64,000 nucleotides of DNA from Rhodobacteraceae bacterium LMO-JJ12 (GCA_021555075.1 JAKGBX010000001.1:186001-250000), one strand, 5' to 3'; counted from the stretch's first letter, positions 26,859-36,250 are shown. A program made the numbers and translations. The notes: a model not told the origin generated them from the sequence alone.

Positions 26859-28313
26859 ATGAAATTGATCCGGCAGGGCGCTGCGGCGTTTCTGACAGGT
26901 TTGCTGGCGGCTTGCGGCATGTGGAATGCGCCGATCAATCCGGCGCTCAACGGGGCTGCGTCACCTGTCGAGCCCGCCTTTGGCGGCACCCTTGCGACGC
27001 GCGACGAGCTTTTCATCGGGCTGGCCTTTTCCGGCGGCGGCACGCGCGCATCGGCGTTTTCGCATGGTATGCTCAAGGCGCTGCGTGACGCCACCGCCAG
27101 CCCGAAAAACCCCGATGGCTTGTTGCAACATGTGCGGCTGGTGACTGGCGTTTCGGGCGGATCAGTCACGGCGGCGCATTATGGGCTGCATGGTCCCAAA
27201 GGCGTGCGCAGCTATCGCGAGCGTTACCTCATTCAGAACGCCGAAAAATACATGGCAACGGCGGCGTGGAACCCGGTCACGCTGGTGCGTGGCCTCGCGG
27301 GTGGCGCCAATGGCCGCACCACATTCGCCCGCTTCCTCGATGAAAGCATACTCAACAAGGCCACCTTCCGGGATCTGTGGAAGCGCGGCCATGCAACCAC
27401 CTGGATCAACGCCTCGGACGTTGCCAATGGCACGCCCTTCCTGTTCAGTCAGGAGACGTTTGATGCGCTCTGCTCCAACCTTGCCGATTTCCCGGTCAGC
27501 GAGGCGGTCGCGGCCTCGGCCGCCTTCCCGCTGGTCTTCGCGCCGATCACTCTGAAGGCGCACCGCGAGAATTGTGACTATTCCGAGCCTGATTGGTTGA
27601 CCACCGCGCGCTATAATCCGGAATCCACCTCGGCTTTGCGTGCCTATGGTCAGATGCTTGAAACATACCGCGACCCGGACAAGATCAAGCTGGTCAAACT
27701 GCTCGACGGGGCGATCACCGACAATTTCGGCACCACCGGTCTTTCGGTCGCCCGCGCCAAGAGCCAGACCCCTTTCGGCCCGATGAGTGAGAAACAGGCC
27801 GTGCGGGTCAACCGCATGCTGTTTCTCGTGGCCAATGCCGGCACCCAGCAGGATTTCAAATGGAATCAGCGGCTGCGCGGCCCGGGCGGTTTGCAACTTG
27901 GCATGGCGATTGCCAATTCCTCGATGGGGGCGGCGACGCGGGTGGGCTATGACGTGCTGCGCCTGACGCTTGATCAATATTCCAAGGATCTGATCGCTTG
28001 GCGCTGCGACTTGCCGCTCTCCAAGGTACGCGCGCTTAGAGGAAGCACCAGGGGTTGGGATTGCAAGGATGTGAAGCTATTCGTTGGCGAGGTATCGTTT
28101 GCCGCGCTTGATGCGGATCAGCGCGATGCATTGAACGAGGTTCCAACGCGGTTGCGCCTGCCCACAAACGAGGTCGATCTGGTAATTTCAGCGGGGGAAG
28201 AGGCAACCCGCCTCAACCCCGATTTCAACGGCTTTCTGCGTGCAATTGATGCGGTGAAGACGCCAACGATCGGGGGCGGTGTAACCCCGCGTAGAATCAC
28301 GCCAAGCAATTGA
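26859..28313 (+). CDS. Patatin-like phospholipase lipoprotein
   Basis: A 484-residue lipase of the patatin family. A lipoprotein signal with a lipobox (LLAAC, Cys19) predicts membrane anchoring outside the cytoplasm. The oxyanion-hole glycines are in FSGGGTRA (58-64), the nucleophile is Ser99 in GVSGGS, and the catalytic Asp283 lies in LLDGAITD, so the Ser-Asp dyad is complete. Such enzymes hydrolyse acyl chains of phospholipids. Translation is probably coupled to the kinase gene immediately before it. The substrate, self or foreign membrane, is unknown. Confidence 0.88.
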   Translation: MKLIRQGAAAFLTGLLAACGMWNAPINPALNGAASPVEPAFGGTLATRDELFIGLAFSGGGTRASAFSHGMLKALRDATASPKNPDGLLQHVRLVTGVSGGSVTAAHYGLHGPKGVRSYRERYLIQNAEKYMATAAWNPVTLVRGLAGGANGRTTFARFLDESILNKATFRDLWKRGHATTWINASDVANGTPFLFSQETFDALCSNLADFPVSEAVAASAAFPLVFAPITLKAHRENCDYSEPDWLTTARYNPESTSALRAYGQMLETYRDPDKIKLVKLLDGAITDNFGTTGLSVARAKSQTPFGPMSEKQAVRVNRMLFLVANAGTQQDFKWNQRLRGPGGLQLGMAIANSSMGAATRVGYDVLRLTLDQYSKDLIAWRCDLPLSKVRALRGSTRGWDCKDVKLFVGEVSFAALDADQRDALNEVPTRLRLPTNEVDLVISAGEEATRLNPDFNGFLRAIDAVKTPTIGGGVTPRRITPSN

Positions 28314-28355
28314 TGAAAAACGCTGTTAGGTTTCAAGACGCTGTTGCCGGAACGC

Positions 28356-30380
28356 ATGACGCGGCGTAATCTCGCGCCCATGATACGCGCCCTGTTCACA
28401 TTTCTGATTGCCTTGCTCTGCGTGCCGCAAATGGCGCGCACCGAGACCCGTTCGGTGCTCGTCGGGGTTGGGGAATATCTCTATCTCGATGCCGACCTGA
28501 AGGGGCCGGTCAACGATGTCGGTCTGATGGCCGAAACGCTGATGCTGCGCGGGGTTGCGGCAGGTAGCATCACCGTTCTGGCAGATGAGGCGGCTGAACT
28601 GCCCCAAGGTGTCGCACGCGGCTTGCCCGATCGCGCTGCGATCCTTGATGCGCTGGGGGATGCGCTCGCGGCTTCTGCGCCCGGCGATACGCTGGTGTTT
28701 TATTTCTCGGGCCATGGCGCGCAGGCACCGGATGATGACGGTGACGAAGGCGGCGGCATGGACGAGATTTTCCTGCCCCGCGATACGCGCGGTTGGAACG
28801 GTGGCATCGGCGAAGTTGAAAACGCCATCCGCGACGATGAATTCGCCGTCTTTGCCGCGCGTGTGGCAGAGCGAGAGGTCAAGCTGGTGGCGATCCTTGA
28901 TGCGTGTCATTCCGGCACTGGGTTTCGCGCGCTTGAGACGGGCGAGGCGCGCGCCCGCTATGTCAGCCCGGCGGCTCTGGGTCTGCCGGACAGCGATGCG
29001 CCGGATGCGCTGGCCGAGGCTGCCCCGCCCGAGGGCGAGTATGTTTTTCTCTACGCCGCGCAATCGGACCAGCGGGCGTTTGAATATCCGGTCGGCGAGG
29101 AGCGCCGCTGGCATGGTGATTTCACCCGTGCGATCACGGCGGTGATGCGCGAAGCGCCGAACCTCAGCTATAGCGCGCTGGTTCAGGCCGCCGCGTTGCG
29201 GATCGAAACCCGCGCCGGGCAGGCGGCGCAAACGCCGGATGTGGAGGGGCCAATGGCCGATGCGGCGGTGTTGGGCGGTGATGCACCCGGACTGGCGCGG
29301 ATCGCGGTGGATGGTCAGGTGCTCAAGGCTGGGCTGCTGAGCGATGTGACAGAAGGCAGCGAAGTTGCGCTTTATTCTGGTCTGCTCGAAAAGAGCCCGG
29401 CGGGCCGTGCGGTTGTCACCGCCGTGCGCGCCAATTCTGCCGATTTGCGCTATTTAGAGCCTTATCCAACCACTCGTGTCAGCCATGGTGAGATCAGCCG
29501 CCGCGCTGTGGATGTATCGTTTTCCGTCGCCTTCACACCCGACGCGCTGGCACAGCTTGAACGCGGCGACACTGGCGGAGTTGCCGCATTGCAAGCGATG
29601 CTTGACCTCGATGTAACAGCGCCCAACCCTAGCCATAGGGTGATCTGGACCGGCGAGGAATTTGCGCTGATCGGCCCCGATGGTGTGCTTGATGCAAAGG
29701 GCGTCGGAACAAGCCCGCGTCTCGGCGTTGGGCCAACCACCGAATTGGCGATGCGCTTGCAGGCGGTCGCGGGTCGCGTGCGCTTGGAGCGCGCTTTGGC
29801 GCAGTTGGGGCAGGGCGGCGCAGTCAGCGGCTTTTCTCTCGGCACGACCGGTCCGAAAGTCGGCTTTGGGGTCACACCCGGCGCGCTGAGGGCGGGGAAA
29901 TGCCGCGCGGGCGGGGGGGCTGTGCAAGAGGCCAGCGGTTCGGCCAAGGCGCGGCATTGCGATATCTTGAAACTGCGCGTTGAGAACCCAACGGCAAGCA
30001 TGCAGGACATCACCGTGCTCTACATCGACGCCGCCTCGCAGATCTCGACGCTCTGGCCGACACAAAACGTCTCTAACCGGCTGGAAAGCGGCGGGTCCAA
30101 GGCGATGCGGTTTGGTTTGCGCAACGATGGCACGCGCGACCTGCATGAAACTGTGATTGTCCTTTCGGTTCCCGCTGAGCCGGGATCGCCGCGCACGCGG
30201 TTTACCGGCCTTGGCAGCGGCGACAAGAGCCGCGGGCGCAACGGCGCGATGGCCGATTACCTCGCCGATCTGACAGAACCCGGCACCAGCCGGAATTTTT
30301 CCCTAACCCCCAACGCGCCTGCCCTTTCGGTGGCACGGCTCGATCTCAACGTGCAGCCATTTGCTGCCAGCAACAATTAG
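28356..30380 (+). CDS. Exported caspase-family (metacaspase-like, C14) protein, second copy
   Basis: About 674 residues with an N-terminal signal sequence (ALFTFLIALLCVPQMART). The start is uncertain: TTG 28344, ATG 28356 or ATG 28380. The caspase domain carries His120 in YFSGHGAQ and Cys184 in LDACHSGTG, plus the GMDEIFLPRD loop. The C-terminal half has a beta-rich module (LKLRVENPTASMQDITVLYI, then ETVIVLSVPAEPG) like the DUF4384-type regions of other bacterial caspases. It is a paralogue of 20543-22657. It stands between the patatin gene and the chymotrypsin-fold protease, 18 bases before the latter. Confidence 0.87.
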   Translation: MTRRNLAPMIRALFTFLIALLCVPQMARTETRSVLVGVGEYLYLDADLKGPVNDVGLMAETLMLRGVAAGSITVLADEAAELPQGVARGLPDRAAILDALGDALAASAPGDTLVFYFSGHGAQAPDDDGDEGGGMDEIFLPRDTRGWNGGIGEVENAIRDDEFAVFAARVAEREVKLVAILDACHSGTGFRALETGEARARYVSPAALGLPDSDAPDALAEAAPPEGEYVFLYAAQSDQRAFEYPVGEERRWHGDFTRAITAVMREAPNLSYSALVQAAALRIETRAGQAAQTPDVEGPMADAAVLGGDAPGLARIAVDGQVLKAGLLSDVTEGSEVALYSGLLEKSPAGRAVVTAVRANSADLRYLEPYPTTRVSHGEISRRAVDVSFSVAFTPDALAQLERGDTGGVAALQAMLDLDVTAPNPSHRVIWTGEEFALIGPDGVLDAKGVGTSPRLGVGPTTELAMRLQAVAGRVRLERALAQLGQGGAVSGFSLGTTGPKVGFGVTPGALRAGKCRAGGGAVQEASGSAKARHCDILKLRVENPTASMQDITVLYIDAASQISTLWPTQNVSNRLESGGSKAMRFGLRNDGTRDLHETVIVLSVPAEPGSPRTRFTGLGSGDKSRGRNGAMADYLADLTEPGTSRNFSLTPNAPALSVARLDLNVQPFAASNN

Positions 30381-30398
30381 CCCTAACTTGGAGATATT

Positions 30399-31454
30399 AT
30401 GATGAATTTCAGACCCCTGATGACCCTTGCATTTACGCTGGCGGCGTTGCCTCTGGCGGCGCAGGAGCTGACCTTGCCCGCGCAGCCGCCCGAAGCCGCT
30501 TCGCCCTTTGCCTTCGCGCAGAGTGGCAAGAAGGCCGAACGCGCGATGGAGGCACAAGAGGCAGATAGTGCAGGCCGTGTGATCGGTGGCGAAGTGGCCG
30601 AAGATGGTGCCTGGCCGTGGCAGGTCGCTCTGCTGATCTCGGGGCAGCCGGTGACGGCGGATGCGCAGTTCTGCGGCGGTTCGATGGTGCTGGATCGTTG
30701 GGTTCTGACGGCGGCGCATTGCATTCACATGCAGGATGCCAACGGCATCTACCGCGACCTCGCGCCGGGTGTGATTTCGGTGCTGGTCGGAACCAATCGC
30801 ATCGCCGAGGGCGAAGGTGATCTTGTGCCGGTGGAACAGATCTTTCGCCACCCGGCCTATATTGGCGAAGAGTTCGACAATGACATCGCGCTGATCAAGC
30901 TGGCCCGCGCGCCATCGGTTGATTATGCCACGATCAAGGTGCCCGACAGCGAGTTCGGCGATCAGCTTGATCAGCCCGGCGTGCGCACCGTCGTCACCGG
31001 CTGGGGCCTGATCGAGGGCGCCAAGCGCACCGAGATGATGCGTCAGGCCGAAATCCAGATGTTGAGCCGCGCCAATTGCAATCAGGTGATGCTTGAATCG
31101 CGCGCCAAGTCGGCGGCCGAGGGCATCGCCTTTGCCGCCCAGGCGTTTGGTCTGAAACAGCCCGAAGCCCAAGAGGTCTGGCAGGAGTTGCTCACCCATG
31201 TGCGTGAACCGATGACCGCCAACATGCTGTGTTCAGGCACGTTTGAAGGCGGCAAGGGAAGTTGCAGCGGTGACAGCGGTGGCCCACTTGTGGTGCCGGT
31301 AGGTGATGGTGCTTATGTGCAGGCCGGAATCGTCAGCTGGGGTCTGTCAAATACGACCACCAAATCCTGCCTGGAGACGGCGCAATTCTCGGCCTATACC
31401 CGCGTGTCGAATTATCTTGATTGGCTGGATCAGACGATCAACGCGAACAATTAA
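30399..31454 (+). CDS. Secreted chymotrypsin-fold (S1A) serine protease zymogen
   Basis: A 351-residue exported protease with signal peptide (1-20) and a propeptide ending at Arg60; Val61-Ile-Gly-Gly is the classic new N-terminus after activation. The triad is His107 (TAAHC), Asp162 (FDNDIALIKL) and Ser293 (SGDSGGP). Three disulfide pairs can be inferred (92-108, 227-278, 289-324). The S1-pocket base, position 189 of chymotrypsin numbering, is Gly287 and position 226 is Ser331, so trypsin-like Arg/Lys preference is not expected. A GGAG site precedes the paired ATGs. Confidence 0.9.
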   Translation: MMNFRPLMTLAFTLAALPLAAQELTLPAQPPEAASPFAFAQSGKKAERAMEAQEADSAGRVIGGEVAEDGAWPWQVALLISGQPVTADAQFCGGSMVLDRWVLTAAHCIHMQDANGIYRDLAPGVISVLVGTNRIAEGEGDLVPVEQIFRHPAYIGEEFDNDIALIKLARAPSVDYATIKVPDSEFGDQLDQPGVRTVVTGWGLIEGAKRTEMMRQAEIQMLSRANCNQVMLESRAKSAAEGIAFAAQAFGLKQPEAQEVWQELLTHVREPMTANMLCSGTFEGGKGSCSGDSGGPLVVPVGDGAYVQAGIVSWGLSNTTTKSCLETAQFSAYTRVSNYLDWLDQTINANN

Positions 31455-31610
31455 GCCAAAGACGCTCGCCGCGCCCCGAATGGTGCGGCGGGCTGCGACT
31501 TTCTGACGGCATTTGTCATAAACAAACGCTGGAAAACGGCAGGTTGTGCTGACATCATCTTTTCAGAGCTTGAAAGACTACCCATAAAAACCAACCGAAG
31601 GACCATTTTA

Positions 31611-32318
31611 ATGACCCGTAGTTTTCTGTTTTCCCTGCTAAGCGCCACTGCGCTTGCTACAATGCCGATGGCCGCCATGGCCGAGGACAAGACCGGCGAA
31701 AATGTGCAGCAGATGGCCCAAGATGCCGCCCCCGGTGTGGTCTCCAAAGCCGCGCTGGCACAGGATCTCTTTAGCCACGCGCAAGAGACCAAGAACGCAG
31801 TTGCAGCCCTTGCGGCAGCGCAGATCATGATGTCGCTCGATGTTGCGGATGTAGAGCGTGAAAAGGAAACCAAGGACAACCCGGATGCGGGCGAGGTTTC
31901 TGATGCCGATGGCAACGCCGATGCCCCGGCGGATGGAATGGCCATGCTGGCCGCAGCCAAGGAATATGCCGGTGGTGATGCGGCCTTGATGGGTCTGATT
32001 GAGGACGCAGAGGCCGAGGGCGCACGCGGCCGGATCGGTGGCGCGTCACGCACCCTGTCGCGTCTGCGCGCGGGCAAGATCGACATCTTCAAGGTGCCCT
32101 TTTATGGCGGGCGGCTGGCCGAGATTGCAATCCTGGGCGATGGTGACGCCGATCTTGATCTGCTTGTTACGGACGAGAACGGCAACACGATCTGCCTTGA
32201 TCGTAGTTATTCTGACAAGCTCTACTGCTCGTTCACGCCGCGCTGGGATGGCTACTTCGTTGTGGCCGTGGCCAACCAGGGTCGCGTACGTAACAGCTAT
32301 TACATCCTGACCAACTAA
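31611..32318 (+). CDS. Small secreted protein with PPC-like beta-sandwich domain (copy 2)
   Basis: A 235-residue exported protein: signal peptide (ATALATMPMAAMA), a helical acidic middle (residues 30-150) and a beta-rich C-terminal domain (ADLDLLVTDENGNTICLD, then YCSFTPRWDGYFVVAVAN). It is the paralogue of 22699-23334, with matching C-terminal pattern and cysteine spacing. An AAGGACC ribosome site precedes the ATG. It closes the rightward arm of the caspase cluster, 156 bases after the protease gene. It could be a binding partner, inhibitor or substrate of the proteases, but this is inference. Confidence 0.8.
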   Translation: MTRSFLFSLLSATALATMPMAAMAEDKTGENVQQMAQDAAPGVVSKAALAQDLFSHAQETKNAVAALAAAQIMMSLDVADVEREKETKDNPDAGEVSDADGNADAPADGMAMLAAAKEYAGGDAALMGLIEDAEAEGARGRIGGASRTLSRLRAGKIDIFKVPFYGGRLAEIAILGDGDADLDLLVTDENGNTICLDRSYSDKLYCSFTPRWDGYFVVAVANQGRVRNSYYILTN

Positions 32319-32340
32319 GGCGGACTGACGGCTGACATTT

Positions 32341-32376
32341 AAAAAACGCGCGCGGGTCCAACCTGCGCGCGTTTCC
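32341..32376. terminator. Bidirectional hairpin terminator between the protease cluster and pxpA
   Basis: A perfect 10-bp stem (AAACGCGCGC at 32344-32353, GCGCGCGTTT at 32365-32374) has an A run on the left and a T run on the right. It therefore can stop transcription from the rightward cluster and from the leftward pxpA gene, which converge here. Confidence 0.75.
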
Positions 32377-32386
32377 TGTTTCAGCG

Positions 32387-33145
32387 TCAGAACTTTTGCA
32401 GGGTCACCCCGGCGCTGCTGAGCAAGCGGTGCAATTCGCGCGCCATCTCGACCGCTTCGGGGGTGTCGGAATGCAGACAGATCGTGTTGATCCTTGCCGC
32501 AATACGCTTGCCCGACTCTGCGATAATCGCATCCTCGCCCAGCATGTTCAGTATCCGTTTCGCCGCCACATCGGCGTCGTGCAGCACCGCGCCGGGCAGC
32601 GAACGATCCACCAACGTGGCATCGTCGTTATAGGCGCGATCGGCGAAAATCTCTCCAGCCCAGTTGCCGCCCAGCTCCTCGATTGCCTGCTGTTGCGCCG
32701 TCGCGGCCAGTACCATCACGATGATATCCGGATCCACCGCCAGAGCGGCGCGATAACAGGTGCGCGCCAGTTCGATGTCTTCGCTGCACATATTGGACAG
32801 CGCGCCATGCAGCTTGAAGTGGCGTACGTGCCCGCCCGCCGCTTTCGCCATGCCCTGCGCTGCGCCCAGTTGATAGGTAACAAGATTGGTCAGTTCCGCA
32901 TGGCTCATCGGCAGACGACGACGCCCAAAACCGCGCAGATCGTCAAATCCAGGATGCGCGCCGATGCCCACACCCTTGTCCATGGCCATGCGCATCGTGC
33001 GGGCCATCACATCGGGGTCGCCCGCATGCATCCCGCAGGCGATATTGGCCGATGTAATCACATCAAGAAGTGCCGCATCATCGCCCATCTTCCAAGGGCC
33101 AAAGCCCTCGCCCATATCCGAATTGAGATCGACGGTTTGCACCAT
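32387..33145 (-). CDS. pxpA: 5-oxoprolinase subunit A (LamB/YcsF family)
   Basis: A 252-residue protein with the family start VDLNSDMGEGFGPWKMGDD and the SANIACGMHAGDP motif. PxpA works with PxpB and PxpC to open 5-oxoproline to glutamate with ATP. Only the A subunit is in this window, so the partner genes must lie elsewhere or the subunit may act differently. The ATG at 33145 follows an AAGGAAAGG...CAGGG region; the frame continues to 33181 without a better site. Confidence 0.92.
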   Translation of the reverse strand: MVQTVDLNSDMGEGFGPWKMGDDAALLDVITSANIACGMHAGDPDVMARTMRMAMDKGVGIGAHPGFDDLRGFGRRRLPMSHAELTNLVTYQLGAAQGMAKAAGGHVRHFKLHGALSNMCSEDIELARTCYRAALAVDPDIIVMVLAATAQQQAIEELGGNWAGEIFADRAYNDDATLVDRSLPGAVLHDADVAAKRILNMLGEDAIIAESGKRIAARINTICLHSDTPEAVEMARELHRLLSSAGVTLQKF

Positions 33146-33218
33146 AGCCCTGCGCCTTTCCTTGCCAAAATGGGTGTCCACACCACCGCTCAGATAATAG
33201 CGCGGTGCGGTGTGATTG

Positions 33219-34130
33219 TCATGCTGACTGGTTGAAAACCCGGCTCGGGTGCAGCTCTCCAGCCTTGTAAATGCCCACGGCTACTGCTTGCCCCTGATAC
33301 GAGGCCCAGCATTCATCGCCGTATTCAATGTCATGCGCGATCACCATGCCGGGATTGCCATTGCGCAGCCGCGCGGCCCCCGCCTCGGTCGCCTTGACCT
33401 CGGGCAACTCGCCCAACCCTTCTTCCAGCGGGCGCAGCCATTCGTCCAGCTCGGGGCTTTTCGCCTTGGCCTCAACTTCGTCCAGCCTGAGACCGTCTTC
33501 GGCATCAAACGGCCCCGACCATACGCGCCGCAGCCAGGTCACATGCCCATAACAGCCCAGAGCCTCGCCCAGATCGCGGGCAATCGAGCGCACATAGCCG
33601 CCCTTGCCACAGGTCATCTCAAGCACGGCCGTATCGGCATCGGGCCGGTCGTTCAGCAATATTTCTTCCACCCAGAGCGGACGCGCGGCAAGCTCAACAT
33701 CCTCACCCGCTCGCGCAAGAGCATAGGCGCGCTGCCCGTCGATCTTCACGGCGGAAAACTTGGGCGGCACCTGCATGATATCGCCAAGGAACGCCCCCAG
33801 CGCCGCCTTGATTTCTTCGTCACTCGGCCGCTTATCGCTCGTGGCGATCACTTCGCCCTCGGCGTCGTCGGTGTTTGTCGCTGCCCCAAAACGCACGGCG
33901 AACTTATAGGCCTTTAAGGCGTCGGTAATATAAGGCACCGTCTTGGTTGCCTCGCCCAGAGCCACGGCCAGAACCCCGGTCGCCTCGGGGTCGAGCGTGC
34001 CGGCATGGCCCGCCTTTTTCGCATCAAACGCCCAGCGCACCTTGTTGACCACCGCGGTCGAGGTCATGCCAGCGGGCTTGTCGATCACCAGCCAGCCGGA
34101 AATATCGCGGCCTTTGCGTTTGCGTGCCAT
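33219..34130 (-). CDS. truB: tRNA pseudouridine-55 synthase
   Basis: A 303-residue enzyme making pseudouridine 55 in the tRNA T-loop. The catalytic Asp lies in [12 protein letters not shown], and the family motifs DKPAGMTS and [15 protein letters not shown] are present. The start at 34130 ([19 protein letters not shown]) is preferred over the longer frame from 34187. It lies downstream of rbfA and the glycosidase-like gene on the same strand, a common ribosome/tRNA-maturation neighbourhood. Confidence 0.95.
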   Translation of the reverse strand: MARKRKGRDISGWLVIDKPAGMTSTAVVNKVRWAFDAKKAGHAGTLDPEATGVLAVALGEATKTVPYITDALKAYKFAVRFGAATNTDDAEGEVIATSDKRPSDEEIKAALGAFLGDIMQVPPKFSAVKIDGQRAYALARAGEDVELAARPLWVEEILLNDRPDADTAVLEMTCGKGGYVRSIARDLGEALGCYGHVTWLRRVWSGPFDAEDGLRLDEVEAKAKSPELDEWLRPLEEGLGELPEVKATEAGAARLRNGNPGMVIAHDIEYGDECWASYQGQAVAVGIYKAGELHPSRVFNQSA

Positions 34131-34205
34131 GGGGTGCCTTCCTGTTGCCAAGATACGCGGGGTAACGCCGCGCGAAGTCTGCGTCAATCCTGCAAGAAAC
34201 AGTCT

Positions 34206-34952
34206 CTATTCGGGCGCAACCACGCCTATGATCGGCCCAAGCTGAAACCCGGCGTCGGACCGGTTCAACGATGGCGCATAAAGCCGCGAAACATTGCCAT
34301 CAAAATAGAGAGCCTGTGGCAACTTCAATTCATCGCGAAACAGCCGCCCGAATTCATGAAAGGTTACCGTGTTGTTGGATATCGCAAACACCACACGCCG
34401 CCCGTCGGCGGATGTACCCACGCCGTTGCGCACATAGCGGCTTGTGCTGTCGGGCAAAAACCGTGGGTGCAGCGCGCCATCAATCACCAGCATTGGCCCC
34501 GATTGCGTGGCATCACGACAGTTGGGAGTTTCGCGTTCAAACCGCTTGGTCTCAAACACATCGGCGCGGCCTTGGCGGATACAGAACACCCCGTTTGGCA
34601 ACAGCCCGAAATTCCCCGGTCCGGCGGATGTAATCAGGCGCTGCGCCTCTACCCCGTTTTCAAGGTAATGCCCCACCGGCCGGCGATCATCGTGATACAT
34701 TCCCGCGTTCATCGCAAATCTGAGCCGCTTGCCCTGGCCCTTCATCGCTGCATCAATATTGCCGAAATGCCCGTAAATAGAGCCTGTTTTGTCCTTGAGA
34801 AACAGCCGTAGCTCTTCGCTGGCGGCATCAACTTCGCAGATCGAATAGCGGTTGCCGTCATGGGTGATATCGCGGCACTCGACCGCGCTCGCGGCCCCGG
34901 CCCAAGCCAGTACCCAAACCGCTGTAATTATCGTCAGCCCTGCGCGCCCCAT
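34206..34952 (-). CDS. Exported phosphodiester glycosidase-like protein (DUF2233/NAGPA family)
   Basis: A 248-residue protein with a signal peptide (LTIITAVWVLAWAGAASAVE) and the family's conserved FAMNAGMYHDDRRPVG, NFGLLPNGVFC and SGPMLVIDGALHP segments. This family includes the mammalian mannose-6-phosphate uncovering enzyme and bacterial enzymes acting on phospho-glycan linkages. The substrate here is unknown. The ATG at 34952 follows an AGGAG site, and the gene starts 4 bases after the rbfA stop, between rbfA and truB. Confidence 0.82.
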   Translation of the reverse strand: MGRAGLTIITAVWVLAWAGAASAVECRDITHDGNRYSICEVDAASEELRLFLKDKTGSIYGHFGNIDAAMKGQGKRLRFAMNAGMYHDDRRPVGHYLENGVEAQRLITSAGPGNFGLLPNGVFCIRQGRADVFETKRFERETPNCRDATQSGPMLVIDGALHPRFLPDSTSRYVRNGVGTSADGRRVVFAISNNTVTFHEFGRLFRDELKLPQALYFDGNVSRLYAPSLNRSDAGFQLGPIIGVVAPE

Positions 34953-34956
34953 CGCC

Positions 34957-35352
34957 CTACTCCTCGATATCGCGGCGAACACTCTCCTGATCAAACAAGC
35001 GCCGGGTCGCATCCATCTGGTCAAAGGTCTCATCAAGACGAAACCGCAGATCGGGCGTGTATTTCAGCCCCAGCGCCTTGCCAATCGCGCGCCGCAGTTC
35101 TCCGCGATTGCGCGCCAGAAGCTTCAGCGTGTCGTCACGCCCTTCCCCTCCCAGCGGCATCACATAAGCAGTGGCGATCTTGAGATCGGGCGACGTGCGC
35201 ACCTCTCCCACGGTGATCGAGAGCCGGTTGAGCTCGGGATCGTGTATATCGCCGCGCGCCAACACCTCGGCCAGCCTGCGCCGGATCAATTCGCCGACCT
35301 TCAGTTGCCGTTGTGACGGACCGGGCCCATCGTGAAATTTGTTCTTTGCCAT
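34957..35352 (-). CDS. rbfA: 30S ribosome-binding factor A
   Basis: A 131-residue KH-fold protein that helps mature the 16S rRNA 5' end in the 30S subunit. Family features are [18 protein letters not shown] at the start, [18 protein letters not shown] in the middle and the [11 protein letters not shown] end. The ATG at 35352 ([16 protein letters not shown]) is chosen from family N-termini; 35361 is also possible, and the much longer frame from 35526 overlaps the divergent dapB. It is first in an rbfA-glycosidase-truB run. Confidence 0.93.
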   Translation of the reverse strand: MAKNKFHDGPGPSQRQLKVGELIRRRLAEVLARGDIHDPELNRLSITVGEVRTSPDLKIATAYVMPLGGEGRDDTLKLLARNRGELRRAIGKALGLKYTPDLRFRLDETFDQMDATRRLFDQESVRRDIEE

Positions 35353-35440
35353 GCTGCGCATGTAGTCTTTTGAGCGGGCTTTGCCAAGCCGGGGATGCTG
35401 GGATATGCAAGGCGTGAACAGACAGACGCGAGGGATCGAA

Positions 35441-36250
35441 ATGTCAGACCTGCCCGGAATCGTGATTACAGGCGTCTCGGGGCGCATGGGCCAGATGCTT
35501 GTGCGCACCGTTCTTGATTCGGACAAGGTGCGGCTTGTGGGCGCGATCGAGCGGGCGGGCCATGATTGGCTGGGTCACGATCTGGGCGAAGCGATGGGAA
35601 TGGGCGCGCTGGGCGTGACGGTCGATTCCGATCCGCTGGAAAGTTTTGCACGCGCCCATGCCGTGATCGATTTCACCGCCCCGCAAGCGACCTTGCAGTT
35701 TGCCGCGCTGGCCGCACAGGCGCGCATCGTGCATGTCATCGGCACCACCGGGATGAGCGATGCCGAGATCGCCGCGCTTGAACCCGCCGCGCGCCATGCG
35801 GTCATCGTGCGCGCTGGCAACATGAGCCTTGGGGTGAACCTTTTGACCCAACTCACCCGCAAAGTGGCCGAAGCGCTGGATGAAGATTACGATATCGAAG
35901 TGATCGAGGCGCATCACAACCAGAAGGTTGATGCCCCCTCGGGCACGGCCTTGATGCTGGGCGAAGCGGCGGCAGAGGGGCGCGGTGTGGCGCTGGATGA
36001 CGTGGCCGATCGGGGCCGCGACGGCATCACGGGCGCGCGCACCCGTGGCCATATCGGTTTTAGCGCCATTCGCGGCGGTGATATCGTGGGCGAGCATGAC
36101 GTGATGTTTGCCGCCGCTGGCGAGCGCATCATCCTGCGTCATATCGCAACCGATCGCTCGGTCTTTGCGCGTGGCGCGCTAAAGGCCGCGCTCTGGGGTC
36201 AGGATAAAGCGCCGGGTCAGTATGATATGGTCGACGTTCTGGGTCTTTGA
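35441..36250 (+). CDS. dapB: 4-hydroxy-tetrahydrodipicolinate reductase
   Basis: A 269-residue enzyme of lysine and diaminopimelate synthesis that reduces the dapA product with NAD(P)H. Seen are the Rossmann motif GVSGRMGQM, the catalytic [15 protein letters not shown] stretch with paired His and Lys, and the C-terminal [15 protein letters not shown]. The ATG at 35441 follows a GCGAGGGATC region. The gene is divergent from rbfA with about 90 bases between them. Confidence 0.96.
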   Translation: MSDLPGIVITGVSGRMGQMLVRTVLDSDKVRLVGAIERAGHDWLGHDLGEAMGMGALGVTVDSDPLESFARAHAVIDFTAPQATLQFAALAAQARIVHVIGTTGMSDAEIAALEPAARHAVIVRAGNMSLGVNLLTQLTRKVAEALDEDYDIEVIEAHHNQKVDAPSGTALMLGEAAAEGRGVALDDVADRGRDGITGARTRGHIGFSAIRGGDIVGEHDVMFAAAGERIILRHIATDRSVFARGALKAALWGQDKAPGQYDMVDVLGL

